A stretch of 64,000 nucleotides of DNA from Larkinella terrae (lineage in GTDB: Bacteria; Bacteroidota; Bacteroidia; Cytophagales; Spirosomataceae). The notes under the pieces are model-generated. The model was given only the letters and a program-made list of their open reading frames with translations. It ran no database searches and had not been told where the DNA came from. Position numbers and translations under genes: made by a program. This document shows positions 9,544 to 18,339 of the stretch, one piece after another (the stretch's first letter is position 1; each line of letters opens with the position of its first letter). Where the stretch lies: NCBI RefSeq assembly GCF_009668025.1, contig NZ_WJXZ01000021.1:1-64000 (forward strand), written 5' to 3'.

Positions 9544-9825
9544 ATGAAAACGCATAATCTGATTTCAATGCTGTTGATTGCGGTGATTGGTATCTTTCTG
9601 ACCAGTTGTGCGCCCACAGTAGGTGTAAGGGCCGATTATGGCTATGGACCAAGTTACGGATATGGATACAATCCGTATCGGTATGGTTACCGTCGACCGG
9701 TTATTGTAACGCCCCCGCCACGAGTGGTTTACCGGTCTTCCCCCCGGCGATCTTATCGGAATAATTACTATCGGGGTCCGCAACAATATAGTTATCGTTC
9801 ACATCGGGGTCGTGGACCGCGGTAA
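9544..9825 (+). CDS. Small Tyr/Gly/Arg-rich lipoprotein
   Basis: 93 residues. A lipoprotein signal ends in FLTSC (Cys22). The rest is low complexity: Tyr-Gly repeats (YGYGPSYGYGYNPYRYGY), a proline patch (TPPPR) and an arginine-rich tail. No enzymatic domain is visible. Similar small Tyr/Gly-rich lipoproteins are common in Bacteroidota envelopes, but I cannot name a function. It has its own strong terminator, so it is likely a single-gene transcript. Confidence 0.75.
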   Translation: MKTHNLISMLLIAVIGIFLTSCAPTVGVRADYGYGPSYGYGYNPYRYGYRRPVIVTPPPRVVYRSSPRRSYRNNYYRGPQQYSYRSHRGRGPR

Positions 9826-9831
9826 AAATAG

Positions 9832-9861
9832 AAAAACCGTCTCGCAAGGGGCGGTTTTTTT
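9832..9861 (+). terminator. Intrinsic terminator after the small lipoprotein gene
   Basis: AAAAACCG and following bases (9832-9843) pair with 9848-9859 around a GCAA tetraloop, ending in a run of seven T. Confidence 0.9.
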
Positions 9862-9957
9862 GTGACATTGGATGGTGATAAAAGAAAAACTTTACCATCT
9901 TTATGTACTTTTAGCGTGACAATACGTTTAAAGAGGTGTAGTAGAGCAAAGACAATC

Positions 9958-10167
9958 ATGAAAAAGCTATTGGTGCTGGGTATAACCGTGAGTATGATGC
10001 TTCCGCTGGAAGCGCCGGTGGAAGCGGCCGTTGTAAAATCAGCCAACAGCGAACTAAAAAGTGAGTTAATCTTCAAGCGGAAGAAAGCACGCGGCTATCG
10101 GAAGAAAAAAGGCTTTATGTGGGGGTTATTCCGCGGAAAAAACTCCTGTAGTTGCCCAAAACATTAG
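9958..10167 (+). CDS. Small basic exported protein of unknown function
   Basis: 69 residues from the ATG at 9958, which gives a signal peptide (MKKLLVLGITVSMMLP, cut near VEAA); the frame open from 9862 is too long at the N terminus and overlaps the upstream terminator. The mature part is short and very basic (KRKKARGYRKKKG) and ends with a CSCPKH motif that could bind metal or form a disulfide. I do not recognise a characterised family. It is flanked by terminators on both sides, so it is probably transcribed alone. Confidence 0.7.
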   Translation: MKKLLVLGITVSMMLPLEAPVEAAVVKSANSELKSELIFKRKKARGYRKKKGFMWGLFRGKNSCSCPKH

Positions 10168-10195
10168 AATTCACTTATCGTAAATTGTACTTATG

Positions 10196-10216
10196 GCCGG
10201 GGCAACCCGGCTTTTT
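10196..10216 (+). terminator. Intrinsic terminator after the small basic protein gene
   Basis: GCCGGG (10196-10201) pairs with CCCGGC (10206-10211) across a GCAA loop, followed by five T. Confidence 0.82.
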
Positions 10217-10270
10217 GTTTTTCAGTAGGTTAATAAATTGTAAAATACTGCTATTCAGCTAAAAATTCCG

Positions 10271-10278
10271 TATCTTTG
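10271..10278 (+). promoter_or_regulatory. Bacteroidota -7 promoter box for typA
   Basis: TATCTTTG matches the TAnnTTTG consensus of the Bacteroidota primary sigma factor. The -33 element is weak. Transcription should start near 10285, giving a leader of about 100 nt before typA. Confidence 0.65.
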
Positions 10279-10387
10279 CGGCTTAATTGAGAGGACAACA
10301 GAAAACCATCGGAAAACTATCCTGTTAAAAAATCAGACACCTACAGTCTATTATCTATTGTACCGGCTCTTTTATATCTGACACTGT

Positions 10388-12202
10388 ATGCAATCCATTC
10401 GCAACATAGCTATTATAGCACACGTTGACCACGGTAAGACGACCCTGGTCGACAAAATTATTCATGCTTCGAAGATCTTTCGGGATAATCAGGAATTCGG
10501 CGATCTGATTCTGGACAACAACGATCTGGAACGGGAACGGGGAATCACGATTGTCTCGAAAAACGTGTCGGTTCGGTACAAAGATGTCAAAATTAACATC
10601 ATCGATACTCCGGGCCACTCCGATTTCGGGGGTGAGGTGGAACGCGTTCTGAAAATGGCCGACGGCGTTTGCCTGCTCGTCGATGCGTTTGAAGGCGCCA
10701 TGCCGCAAACCCGGTTTGTGTTAAGCAAAGCCCTGCAGCTGGGCCTGAAACCGATTCTGGTCATCAACAAAGTTGACAAGGAAAACTGCCGGCCGGAAGA
10801 AGTGCACGAGGAAGTATTCGACCTGATGTTTAACCTCGGCGCTACGGAAGAACAGCTGGATTTCCCGACGGTTTACGGTTCCTCGAAACAGGGCTGGATG
10901 GGCCCGGACTGGCAAACGCCGACCGACAACATTACGTACCTGCTGGATACGATTGTGGAAACGATTCCGCCCGCGCCGGTCGTGGAAGGAACGCCCCAGA
11001 TGCAGATTACGTCGCTCGACTATTCGGCCTTCGTGGGTCGGATTGCCATCGGTCGGGTCGTGCGCGGCACCCTGAAAGAAGGCGCGAACATGGCCCTGGT
11101 AAAAGCTGGTGATGTGATCAAGAAAGTTAAGATCAAAGAATTACAAACGTTTGAAGGGCTTGGCAAACAGAAGGTTGCGGAAGTACAGTGCGGAGATATC
11201 TGCGCCGTAACCGGTCTGGAAGATTTCGAGATCGGCGATACGCTGACCGACGCCGAAAAACCGGAAGCTCTGGAGCGAATTGCGGTGGATGAGCCAACGA
11301 TGAACATGTTGTTCACGATCAACAACTCGCCGTTTTTTGGTAAGGAAGGCAAATTCGTTACCTCGCGTCACCTCCGGGATCGCTTATACAAGGAAATTGA
11401 GAAAAACCTCGCCCTGCGCGTGGAGAATACCGACAGCGAAGACCGGTTTCTGGTTTACGGACGCGGAATTCTGCACTTGTCGGTTCTGATCGAAACCATG
11501 CGTCGCGAAGGTTACGAGCTGCAGGTGGGCCAGCCCCGGGTTTTGTATAAATATGACGACCACGGAAATCGCCTGGAACCGGTCGAAACGCTGGTCGTGG
11601 ACGTACCGGAAGAAACCGCCGGAAAAGTAATCGAGCTGGCCACGCAGCGGAAAGGCGAACTGCTGATTATGGAACCGAAAGGCGATTTGCAGCATCTGGA
11701 ATTCGAAATTCCGTCGCGCGGATTGATCGGTTTGCGCTCCAACGTCCTGACGGCTACGTTCGGGGAAGCCGTGATGACCCACCGGTTTAAGAGCTTTGAG
11801 CCCTACAAAGGCGCGATTCCGGAGCGGATCAACGGTTCGTTGATTTCGATGACCAGCGGCTCGGCAACGGCGTATTCAATCGATAAACTACAGGATCGGG
11901 GGATTTTCTTCATCGAACCCGGCGACGAAATTTATACCGGTCAGGTGATTGGCGAACACAACCGCCAGAACGACATCGTGGTGAACGTACAAACGGCGAA
12001 ACAATTGACGAACATGCGGGCTTCCGGTTCGGATACCAACGTGCGGATTGCGCCGAAAGTATCGTTCTCGCTGGAAGAGTCGATGGAATACATCCAGAAA
12101 GATGAGTATCTGGAAGTAACGCCGAAGTCGATGCGGATCCGGAAAATTTACCTGGACGAAAACGAGCGGAAACGCAACCAGAATAAATTTGAAATGGCCT
12201 GA
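10388..12202 (+). CDS. typA: Translational GTPase TypA/BipA
   Basis: 604 residues, the usual length. The EF-G-like GTPase domain shows G1 AHVDHGKTTL, the switch region ERERGITI, G3 DTPGHSDFGGEV and G4 NKVDK. Domains II, III and V follow, and the BipA-specific C-terminal domain ends in NQNKFEMA. It binds the 70S ribosome and supports 50S assembly and growth at low temperature or under stress. It stands alone, with a TATCTTTG promoter and a roughly 100-nt leader upstream and a strong terminator downstream. Confidence 0.97.
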   Translation: MQSIRNIAIIAHVDHGKTTLVDKIIHASKIFRDNQEFGDLILDNNDLERERGITIVSKNVSVRYKDVKINIIDTPGHSDFGGEVERVLKMADGVCLLVDAFEGAMPQTRFVLSKALQLGLKPILVINKVDKENCRPEEVHEEVFDLMFNLGATEEQLDFPTVYGSSKQGWMGPDWQTPTDNITYLLDTIVETIPPAPVVEGTPQMQITSLDYSAFVGRIAIGRVVRGTLKEGANMALVKAGDVIKKVKIKELQTFEGLGKQKVAEVQCGDICAVTGLEDFEIGDTLTDAEKPEALERIAVDEPTMNMLFTINNSPFFGKEGKFVTSRHLRDRLYKEIEKNLALRVENTDSEDRFLVYGRGILHLSVLIETMRREGYELQVGQPRVLYKYDDHGNRLEPVETLVVDVPEETAGKVIELATQRKGELLIMEPKGDLQHLEFEIPSRGLIGLRSNVLTATFGEAVMTHRFKSFEPYKGAIPERINGSLISMTSGSATAYSIDKLQDRGIFFIEPGDEIYTGQVIGEHNRQNDIVVNVQTAKQLTNMRASGSDTNVRIAPKVSFSLEESMEYIQKDEYLEVTPKSMRIRKIYLDENERKRNQNKFEMA

Positions 12203-12203
12203 A

Positions 12204-12235
12204 AAAAAGCCCCGGCAACACCGCCGGGGCTTTTT
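12204..12235. terminator. Bidirectional terminator between convergent genes
   Basis: GCCCCGGC (12209-12216) pairs with GCCGGGGC (12223-12230), extended by A and T tracts on either side. It can stop both typA (+) and the minus-strand gene ending at 12238. Confidence 0.92.
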
Positions 12236-12237
12236 AA

Positions 12238-12828
12238 TTAAAAACTTAACCCTAATCGAAACGCAATTCGGTTATACACCCGGTTTTCAATCTTGTAGAT
12301 TTCGTTCCAGGCCAGCGGTTTATCGGCTTCGGCTTCCTGCCGTTTGTAGCTCAGTGACAGAATAAAATTGGCGTTCTGCGGTCGGCCGATTCGAAAACCA
12401 ATGCCGGGCGAAATAACCCAGCCACCCCGGGTTTCGTACCCGGTTGGATCTTCGTTCAGCCACGTAAACCCGTAGCCTGTATCGAGGCTCGTAAATACCC
12501 GCAGGTTCTTCTTTCCGGGTTGCGCCAAATCGTAGCGGACGCCCGCGCAAACCGGCATCAACAAGGCCGAATTGTACCAATCAACGCCCACCGTCGCGCC
12601 CAACGCCAGTTTGGGCCTAAGCTGAACTCCGTTAAAAGTCTGCGCGGTGATGTTCTGCCGCTTACTGACGTTTTCAGAGATGTTAGTCACATTGTAACGA
12701 ACTTGCCCGAATAAGAGGCCAAATTCAGTCATGTTCGTAAAAACGGGCTTAAAAGCGGTTTTTTGCGCGTAAACCGGAACGGTGAGCAAGCACCATAGCC
12801 AGACGGTTTTGCCAACGATCTTTTTCAT
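12238..12828 (-). CDS. Outer-membrane beta-barrel protein of unknown function
   Basis: 196 residues with a signal peptide cut after VPVYAQ. The mature part alternates polar and hydrophobic residues in short strands with many Gly, Tyr and Phe, and ends in RLGLSF, a terminal phenylalanine typical of barrels inserted by BamA. No ligand-binding motif is apparent. The gene is the last of a minus-strand set and lies 12 bp after the LVIVD-repeat lipoprotein gene, so the two are probably co-transcribed. Confidence 0.75.
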   Translation of the reverse strand: MKKIVGKTVWLWCLLTVPVYAQKTAFKPVFTNMTEFGLLFGQVRYNVTNISENVSKRQNITAQTFNGVQLRPKLALGATVGVDWYNSALLMPVCAGVRYDLAQPGKKNLRVFTSLDTGYGFTWLNEDPTGYETRGGWVISPGIGFRIGRPQNANFILSLSYKRQEAEADKPLAWNEIYKIENRVYNRIAFRLGLSF

Positions 12829-12840
12829 ACATCATGACGG

Positions 12841-14145
12841 TTAGCTGGCCGGATACGGACGTTGAACGGGAATTTTGCTCAGCAGCTTCAGCTTGCGCGG
12901 ATTGCTGTAGTCGTACTGGTAAAAACCGTCCTGACCGATCAACAACAACGATTTGCCCAGCGGAATCACATCGTAAGCATTGAATCCTTCCAGATGCTCC
13001 AGCTCGTCGATTTTCATTGCATCGCTGGCGTTGAATGTCTTTAAACCGTAAGCGCCTTCGCAGATGAACAGGTTCGGGAAATCAATACCTAAACCGTGCG
13101 GATTCTTCATCGGGTAGGATTTCAGTAAGCGGGGGCTATACAGGTTCGATACATCCACGACATCCAGTTGGTTGGTAAAACCCTGGCAGGTAGTACCCGA
13201 GCGCAGCGTCACGTAGGCTTTGTCTTCGTAAACCACCACCGGATCGCAGACGCGGGCGTGGTCGAAAGTCGACATCCGCACCGGTTTTTCGGGATTGCTG
13301 TTGTCAAAAATCAGCATGCCGGTTTGCGAACCGATAAACAGTTTGTCTTTGTACGGAAAAATCGTTTCGATGCCCCAGCCCATGCTGATTTTGTTGCCTT
13401 TTTTCGGATCCGCTGGCGTTTTGATGTCAAACAACTGCATGTCGGCCTGGCTGACGGTGTATAAATAATTGTCGTACAGGGTAAACCGGGCCATCGAGCC
13501 GCCCGTTCCGTTCGTACTCGGAGCGGGGGCATTGGAACCGCTCAGGGCCGAGTTGAAATTTTGAACAAAACCGCCCCGGCTATCAAAAACCGCACAATTG
13601 GCGCATCCGCCGTTGGTAACCCCACTTTCGCAATCGGTACTGACGGTTTGGGTGACGTATTCAACCTTCTGGTCGTTAATCAATTCCTGCTGGGTGTTCA
13701 AACTCCAGTAGCCGCCGTCGAACTGGCCGTTCTGAAAAACGTCTTTGACCCGATTGATTTCACGAATATTTTGCGGATCGCTGATGTCGAATGCCACCAG
13801 ATCCATAAAACTGTCGGCATAAAGGACGTTGTTACGGATCGCCATGTCGCCGTTACCCGGAATGCGCAGAAAAGCGACGGTTTTGGGCGACGACGGGTTC
13901 CGGTTATCGATTACGTGAATCCCTTCCTTGATTTCGTTGATCAGTAAAAAACCGTCTTTGGTGTAAATCTTGCCGGGATTAACGAGCGTTCGGGCGGGTT
14001 CGGTCTGCACACCCTGGCGAACCTGGGCGAGCGTAAATGTTCGGGGCGTGAATTGTCGGAAAGTGCGGGTTTCTTTGCATTTATCGGTGCAGCCATTCAA
14101 GCCCACCAATACAATACCGAGCAGAAAGTAGAGTGTACGTCTCAT
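12841..14145 (-). CDS. LVIVD-repeat lipoprotein
   Basis: 434 residues. The signal peptide ends in the lipobox LNGC (Cys19). The mature part contains several LVIVD-type beta-propeller repeats, visible as MDLVAFDISDPQNIREI, MQLFDIKTPADPKKG and LDVVDVSNLYSPRLL, each a short blade ending in DxSxPxxP-like text. Such proteins sit on the outside of the outer membrane in Bacteroidota; the function is not established. A CESGVTNGGCANC segment near residue 165 may hold a disulfide or metal. The following gene encodes a barrel protein, a plausible partner. Confidence 0.85.
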   Translation of the reverse strand: MRRTLYFLLGIVLVGLNGCTDKCKETRTFRQFTPRTFTLAQVRQGVQTEPARTLVNPGKIYTKDGFLLINEIKEGIHVIDNRNPSSPKTVAFLRIPGNGDMAIRNNVLYADSFMDLVAFDISDPQNIREINRVKDVFQNGQFDGGYWSLNTQQELINDQKVEYVTQTVSTDCESGVTNGGCANCAVFDSRGGFVQNFNSALSGSNAPAPSTNGTGGSMARFTLYDNYLYTVSQADMQLFDIKTPADPKKGNKISMGWGIETIFPYKDKLFIGSQTGMLIFDNSNPEKPVRMSTFDHARVCDPVVVYEDKAYVTLRSGTTCQGFTNQLDVVDVSNLYSPRLLKSYPMKNPHGLGIDFPNLFICEGAYGLKTFNASDAMKIDELEHLEGFNAYDVIPLGKSLLLIGQDGFYQYDYSNPRKLKLLSKIPVQRPYPAS

Positions 14146-14213
14146 AGTAACAGGTTGTTTAGGTATACGTCTGACAGACCCGGTTGACTATGAAAGAGTT
14201 GGAATATACCAAC

Positions 14214-14248
14214 AAAAAATTGCCCGGCAGGCAGAGCCGCCGGGCAAT
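14214..14248 (-). terminator. Intrinsic terminator (minus strand)
   Basis: A perfect 10-bp stem, ATTGCCCGGC (14219-14228) with GCCGGGCAAT (14239-14248). Read on the minus strand it is followed by a T run. It ends the 14274-14705 transcript. Confidence 0.88.
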
Positions 14249-14273
14249 CCGGTTTTGCACAATGAATCAGAGG

Positions 14274-14705
14274 TCAAAGTTTTCGATATTCGTACGTTGC
14301 TCCGTCGGCCAGAATGCCACCATTGGGAGCGCGTTCGTATAATCGTAGTATGTTTTCCTGAATCCGATACGGTTGATACGTCGTATTCGGGTAGTAAATG
14401 GCAGTGGTAAAACCGGCAATGTTTTCAATTTTGGCGGTTGTGTACGAACCTTTTTCTTCTTCCTGGCCGTTTCTCAGCCGGTTGAACGTTCCGTCGCTGT
14501 TGTAATTCAGCGTTTCCGTATAACCGGCTTCCTGCGGAGTTGCCGTCTTGCCCGTCAACCCGTACCGGATCTGGGTCAATTCCCATTTTCCGCTTAGCTG
14601 CGTATCCAGTTCCGGCGAAGGAGACCCATCTTTCGATGGACTGCAGGCTGCCAGCGAACAAAAGGCGAAAATCGCAATGACTAACGTGTTTCGTAACGGG
14701 TTCAT
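14274..14705 (-). CDS. Small lipocalin-like lipoprotein
   Basis: 143 residues with the lipobox CSLAAC (Cys20). After a short linker the fold begins with LSGKWELTQIRYG, continues with LNYNSDGTFNRL and closes with NILRLYERAPNGG, the order of strands seen in the lipocalin-like DUFs of Bacteroidota. It may bind a small hydrophobic ligand or act structurally; nothing more specific can be said. It lies downstream of the serpin and a second small lipoprotein on the same strand, with a 70-bp gap that shows no strong terminator. Confidence 0.72.
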   Translation of the reverse strand: MNPLRNTLVIAIFAFCSLAACSPSKDGSPSPELDTQLSGKWELTQIRYGLTGKTATPQEAGYTETLNYNSDGTFNRLRNGQEEEKGSYTTAKIENIAGFTTAIYYPNTTYQPYRIQENILRLYERAPNGGILADGATYEYRKL

Positions 14706-14775
14706 ACATCAAAGAGTGGAGGAGACCGGCTGGTGTGGAGGTACCGGCCTCGCTCTTTTTGTTATTCAGGTTGTA

Positions 14776-15234
14776 TCATTTTTCTTTTTCGTAAACCAGC
14801 ACACCCGGCGTTTCCCCTTCGGCAAACAAGCGGAGCTGATTCCCCGTCAGTTCATATCGTTTAACCGCCTGCAGCTGCTTGAAATAAGTAAACTCAAACT
14901 GCATGGCTTCCGGCGAACCGGCCATTTTTGTACTCCCAATTGCGCTGACCTGCACCTGATCGGAGCCCGTAGTGCCAATAATCGCTCCGAAATACTGGTT
15001 AACCGACGAACGCCCGCCAACTTGATAGGCAATCCGGGTTTTTCCTTCACTAGTAGCCGAATCGGGTGTCAGCACCAATGTCACTTCATAGTTGGAAGCG
15101 GGTGCAACGAGTTTATAGGTTCCGGTGGCGTTGGTGGCTGACAACGGTTGTATGGTTGAATCCGAACTGGTTTGACGGTTACAGGAAGCGGCTATGAACA
15201 AAACCGCGGAAACCAGCGTGATGATCAGTTTCAT
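14776..15234 (-). CDS. Small lipoprotein, META/HslJ-like, coupled to the serpin gene
   Basis: 152 residues with a lipoprotein signal (FIAASC, Cys18). The mature part (NATGTYKLVAP to GVLVYEKEK) is an all-beta domain whose opening and final LTGNQLRLFAEGE strand resemble META/HslJ domains; that assignment is tentative. Its ATG overlaps the serpin stop codon by four bases (ATGA), so translation is probably coupled. Both proteins carry lipid-anchor signals and should sit together in the envelope, which suggests a joint role in protease control or stress protection. Confidence 0.7.
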   Translation of the reverse strand: MKLIITLVSAVLFIAASCNRQTSSDSTIQPLSATNATGTYKLVAPASNYEVTLVLTPDSATSEGKTRIAYQVGGRSSVNQYFGAIIGTTGSDQVQVSAIGSTKMAGSPEAMQFEFTYFKQLQAVKRYELTGNQLRLFAEGETPGVLVYEKEK

Positions 15235-16481
15235 GGCAGCGTCGTTTCGGGATTGACAATTTTACCCATAAACAGCACCGAACCGGTTCCTTTCTCGGTG
15301 ATCAGCACAACGAACGGGCGGTCGCAATAGAGCGAAGGCCCCGCCGACGTAACCTCAACGCCAATGCTCGTTACAGCTGCGGCTTCGGTTCCTTTTTCAT
15401 CGACGGCGACAAACGTGTTTTGCTTCACAAAACTTACTTTCAAACCTTGTCCTTTACTGATACCGGAAAAATCCGCACCGTCCGTAAAAGCCGTTGGCAT
15501 GCCCATTTTAGCCAGTTCGTCGTTGAGGTTGGTTTCGTATTCCAGCGTGAATTTTGGTAAACCCACGGCCACTTTGCTTTCCTGCATCGCTTCCTGCAGG
15601 CTGGCCCATTCCGTTGCGTTCAATCCGTTGATGAGCGCATCCGCCGAAGAGTTCTGGCTGGGCAACAAAACCGTCATTGTATAAGTCCCGTCGCCGTAAG
15701 GCAATTCAAAAGCACCGTAAGTCGGGCGGAAAGCGTGACGAAGACGGGTGTTCATGCTCATCATTTTCACCGTTTTTTCGGAACCCGAAACCAGTTTAAA
15801 GGGTGAGTCATACGTGTTCTTCGTCTCGAACTGGTATTTCCAGTCGCCTTTGAAATACAGGGCGTTCAGCAAAAACAGAACCTGCTGCCCATTGATTTCG
15901 GTAATTACCTTCTTGATTTTCGCGTTGGTGTTATCGCTGGCCCATTGATTGATTTTGTTGATAACCGGCGTCGGATTGCTAAAATCCTCGCCGGAAATCT
16001 GGGCATTGAAGGTGTTTTTCGTTGCGTCGAGGTACGACGGTTCAACGGAAAAACCGTTGCGGTACCAAAGTGAATTGGCCAGTTTTGTTGTTACTTTCGG
16101 ATCAGCGGTAGGCAGTCCTTTGATTAAAAACTCATAGGTTTGGTTGGCGTCGGCCAGCGAAACTCCTTCCAGGTGCATCGCCTTTTTCATTTCGTCTGCC
16201 GTCGAACCGCCCGCTCCGTTCAGCAACATCCCGAGAGCCATGTGCAGACTCAGCGGAGAGACAAAAATATTCTCCCCCGGTTTTTGCTGTTCGTTGACGG
16301 TTTTTAGAAAGTCGAACGAAAAATCATTGGTTTTTTGAGCGAACAGCCGGGCCTCCGGATTGGGTTTTAAACCGCCGGTTCCCGGAGCTTCAGGGACGCT
16401 ATCGTTCCGGCAACCAGCCGTGGTTGCCCACAAAGCCGTTGCCATAAACAGGCTGGAAAAATAGGTTAATCGTCTCATCAC
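15231..16481 (-). CDS. Serpin (serine protease inhibitor), lipoprotein
   Basis: 416 residues, full serpin length. A lipobox TTAGC follows the signal peptide. Serpin marks include FVSPLSLHMALGMLLNGA, LYFKGDWKYQF and the terminal DRPFVVLITEKGTGSVLFMGKIVNP. The hinge EKGTEAAAVT (from about residue 362) has the small residues needed for loop insertion, so the protein should be inhibitory. Aligned with alpha-1-antitrypsin, which has the same 29 residues from hinge E to the PF motif, P1-P1' is Thr378-Ser379. It should trap serine or cysteine proteases at the cell surface. Confidence 0.95.
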   Translation of the reverse strand: MMRRLTYFSSLFMATALWATTAGCRNDSVPEAPGTGGLKPNPEARLFAQKTNDFSFDFLKTVNEQQKPGENIFVSPLSLHMALGMLLNGAGGSTADEMKKAMHLEGVSLADANQTYEFLIKGLPTADPKVTTKLANSLWYRNGFSVEPSYLDATKNTFNAQISGEDFSNPTPVINKINQWASDNTNAKIKKVITEINGQQVLFLLNALYFKGDWKYQFETKNTYDSPFKLVSGSEKTVKMMSMNTRLRHAFRPTYGAFELPYGDGTYTMTVLLPSQNSSADALINGLNATEWASLQEAMQESKVAVGLPKFTLEYETNLNDELAKMGMPTAFTDGADFSGISKGQGLKVSFVKQNTFVAVDEKGTEAAAVTSIGVEVTSAGPSLYCDRPFVVLITEKGTGSVLFMGKIVNPETTLP

Positions 16482-16503
16482 AAATCGGTTTTGTTATACC
16501 AAG

Positions 16504-16515
16504 TTGAGCGCTCAA
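16504..16515. promoter_or_regulatory. 12-bp palindrome upstream of the serpin gene
   Basis: TTGAGCGCTCAA is a perfect palindrome 23 bp before the serpin start, flanked by TTGTTAT and TAACAA, which also pair. It may be an operator or a hairpin in the leader. Confidence 0.45.
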
Positions 16516-16632
16516 TAACAAAGACCTGATCTGGAGTGAATTGGTTGGAAGCGAGTGAAAAAAAAGTGAATAAAAATGAAAAAATGGGAATAATATCATC
16601 AATGGAGGAGGGCAAGCAGGTAAAAAACCGCT

Positions 16633-18339
16633 TTAGAAGTGATAGTTTAACCCGAATCCGACACCGATGGCCTGTGGACGAACGTTCAACTGGGCGTTCG
16701 ATTCGGTTCCGTCTTGCAGCGCCTGTTGATAGGAACCGGTCAACGAACCTGACCAGTGGTGGGTCGGATGGTAATTAACCCGTAAACCTGCCGTGCCAGC
16801 CATCGACATAGGCCGATAAATCTGGTCTTCCGGATTGACTTCCAGCGTTCCGTTGATCGTATTTTTCAGGAACAGGTTCGCCATCAAACCGCCCAGAATG
16901 GAATAGCTGATCTTGCGATCGGGCAAAATGTGGTAACCAAGCTGAACCGGAATCTGCATGTACTGGAAGTTGTTCGAGACAACCTGATCGGCCGGGGTAA
17001 CGACCAGATTCGACATATTGGATAAACCGTTCTTGTCGGCCACCAGCGAAGATCCAACACCCTGATTATTGGCCGGAGCTGGGGAAGACGCCAAAGGAAG
17101 TGACGTATTGCTGTTCCGAATCGCGTTGACGAGCACGTTTTCTGTCTGATTGGTGAACATATTTGTGACCGACGCATTGTTTTGCGTCTGCGACCGACCG
17201 TTCAAATACTGAATCCCGGCTTCGACCGACCAGTGTTTGCTGAACTGAACGCCGGAGCTGGCTTGCCACGCCATCGAGATTTGGGCCTGATTCTGGAGCA
17301 GGGTTGTACTGGGCAGTCGACTGGCGGCCTGAATGGAATTGTAAGCAACACTGGCCTGATTAAGACTCGAGTGAACAGCCGCCATCGGATTGAATGACAT
17401 TGGCGTAGCCGTTAAAGCCGCCCAGTATTCTTTTTTGGAACGTCCCTTATCCTGCGGTTCGATGGCCGCCAACGCTGTTTCGGGAGCACGGTACCAGATA
17501 ATCCGGCTGATGGGAGCCGGATTTTTCGAAACCGGCTGTTTACTTTTTACAAACGAAGCCTCATAAGCCAGGCGTGTATCCGCCAGCTGACTGGCGGTTT
17601 CGTCCACCCTGACAGCGGGCGAGGCCCCTGTCAGCGGTTCGCGTTTGGTCTTCGATTTTACCAGTAATTGACGGTCTGCAGTAGACTTCTTCAACGGTTG
17701 CTTCCGGGTTGGAAACCGCTTCGCCATTTGGTCATCACTCGGTTTTGGTTCCAAACGAGCCAACCGCTCATCGGTTTTCGGCAAGCTTTTCACCGACCGC
17801 CGGGCCAGACGCCGTTCCGTAGTGGCCGGTTTTCTATTTCCCGATAAAGCCGACTGATCTTTAATAATTCCGTCGATCGTTGTAGCGGTTTCCGAACGTT
17901 CCAGTTCCGGCGCCGTTGGTGTGCCGGATGTATTTTTTCCGGCGCCGGTCCGGCGGGTAGTTGCCAGCATTTCCTCCGTTTCCGGGGTGTTGCCGGTCGT
18001 TGATTTCTCGTTGGATGAAGTGTTGGCTGGAAGGGAAGACGGTTTTTCCGTTTTTGCCAGTTGTTCGGATTGTACGGTTTTATCGGCCACCGGACGGTTT
18101 GTGTCCGTACTTTCAATGTACTGCGTTGCCCACCAACCGACTAAAAGCGTAATAATGGCCGCAGCCGCACTGTAAACCCAGGGTTTTGCCCGGGGCCAGA
18201 GGGGTATTACCGGTTCGGCTTCTTCCTCGTCCAAGCGACGGGAAATGCTGTCCCAAAGCCCTTCGGAGGGGCTTTCTTCAGCATTTTCGAAGATGCTTCG
18301 CCATTCTTCGTTTAACTGTTCTTCTTTAGAGAGACTCAT
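16633..18339 (-). CDS. Anti-sigma-like single-pass protein with C-terminal beta-barrel-like region
   Basis: 568 residues. The acidic N terminus (about 1-45, EEWRSIFENAEESPSEGLWDSISRRL in part) precedes one transmembrane segment (about 54-74, VYSAAAAIITLLVGWW). A long Ser/Thr/Lys-rich linker (about 75-270) leads to a C-terminal region with barrel-like strands ending in GVGFGLNYHF. Its start overlaps the sigma factor stop by four bases (ATGA). The arrangement suggests the N terminus binds the sigma factor in the cytoplasm. How one chain could span the inner membrane and end in a barrel is unresolved. Confidence 0.72.
   Translation of the reverse strand: MSLSKEEQLNEEWRSIFENAEESPSEGLWDSISRRLDEEEAEPVIPLWPRAKPWVYSAAAAIITLLVGWWATQYIESTDTNRPVADKTVQSEQLAKTEKPSSLPANTSSNEKSTTGNTPETEEMLATTRRTGAGKNTSGTPTAPELERSETATTIDGIIKDQSALSGNRKPATTERRLARRSVKSLPKTDERLARLEPKPSDDQMAKRFPTRKQPLKKSTADRQLLVKSKTKREPLTGASPAVRVDETASQLADTRLAYEASFVKSKQPVSKNPAPISRIIWYRAPETALAAIEPQDKGRSKKEYWAALTATPMSFNPMAAVHSSLNQASVAYNSIQAASRLPSTTLLQNQAQISMAWQASSGVQFSKHWSVEAGIQYLNGRSQTQNNASVTNMFTNQTENVLVNAIRNSNTSLPLASSPAPANNQGVGSSLVADKNGLSNMSNLVVTPADQVVSNNFQYMQIPVQLGYHILPDRKISYSILGGLMANLFLKNTINGTLEVNPEDQIYRPMSMAGTAGLRVNYHPTHHWSGSLTGSYQQALQDGTESNAQLNVRPQAIGVGFGLNYHF

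Noticed and set aside
14706-14775. Possible terminator between two small lipoprotein genes
   Set aside because: AAAGAG and CTCTTT can pair, but the inner bases do not, and there is no T run in the minus-strand sense.
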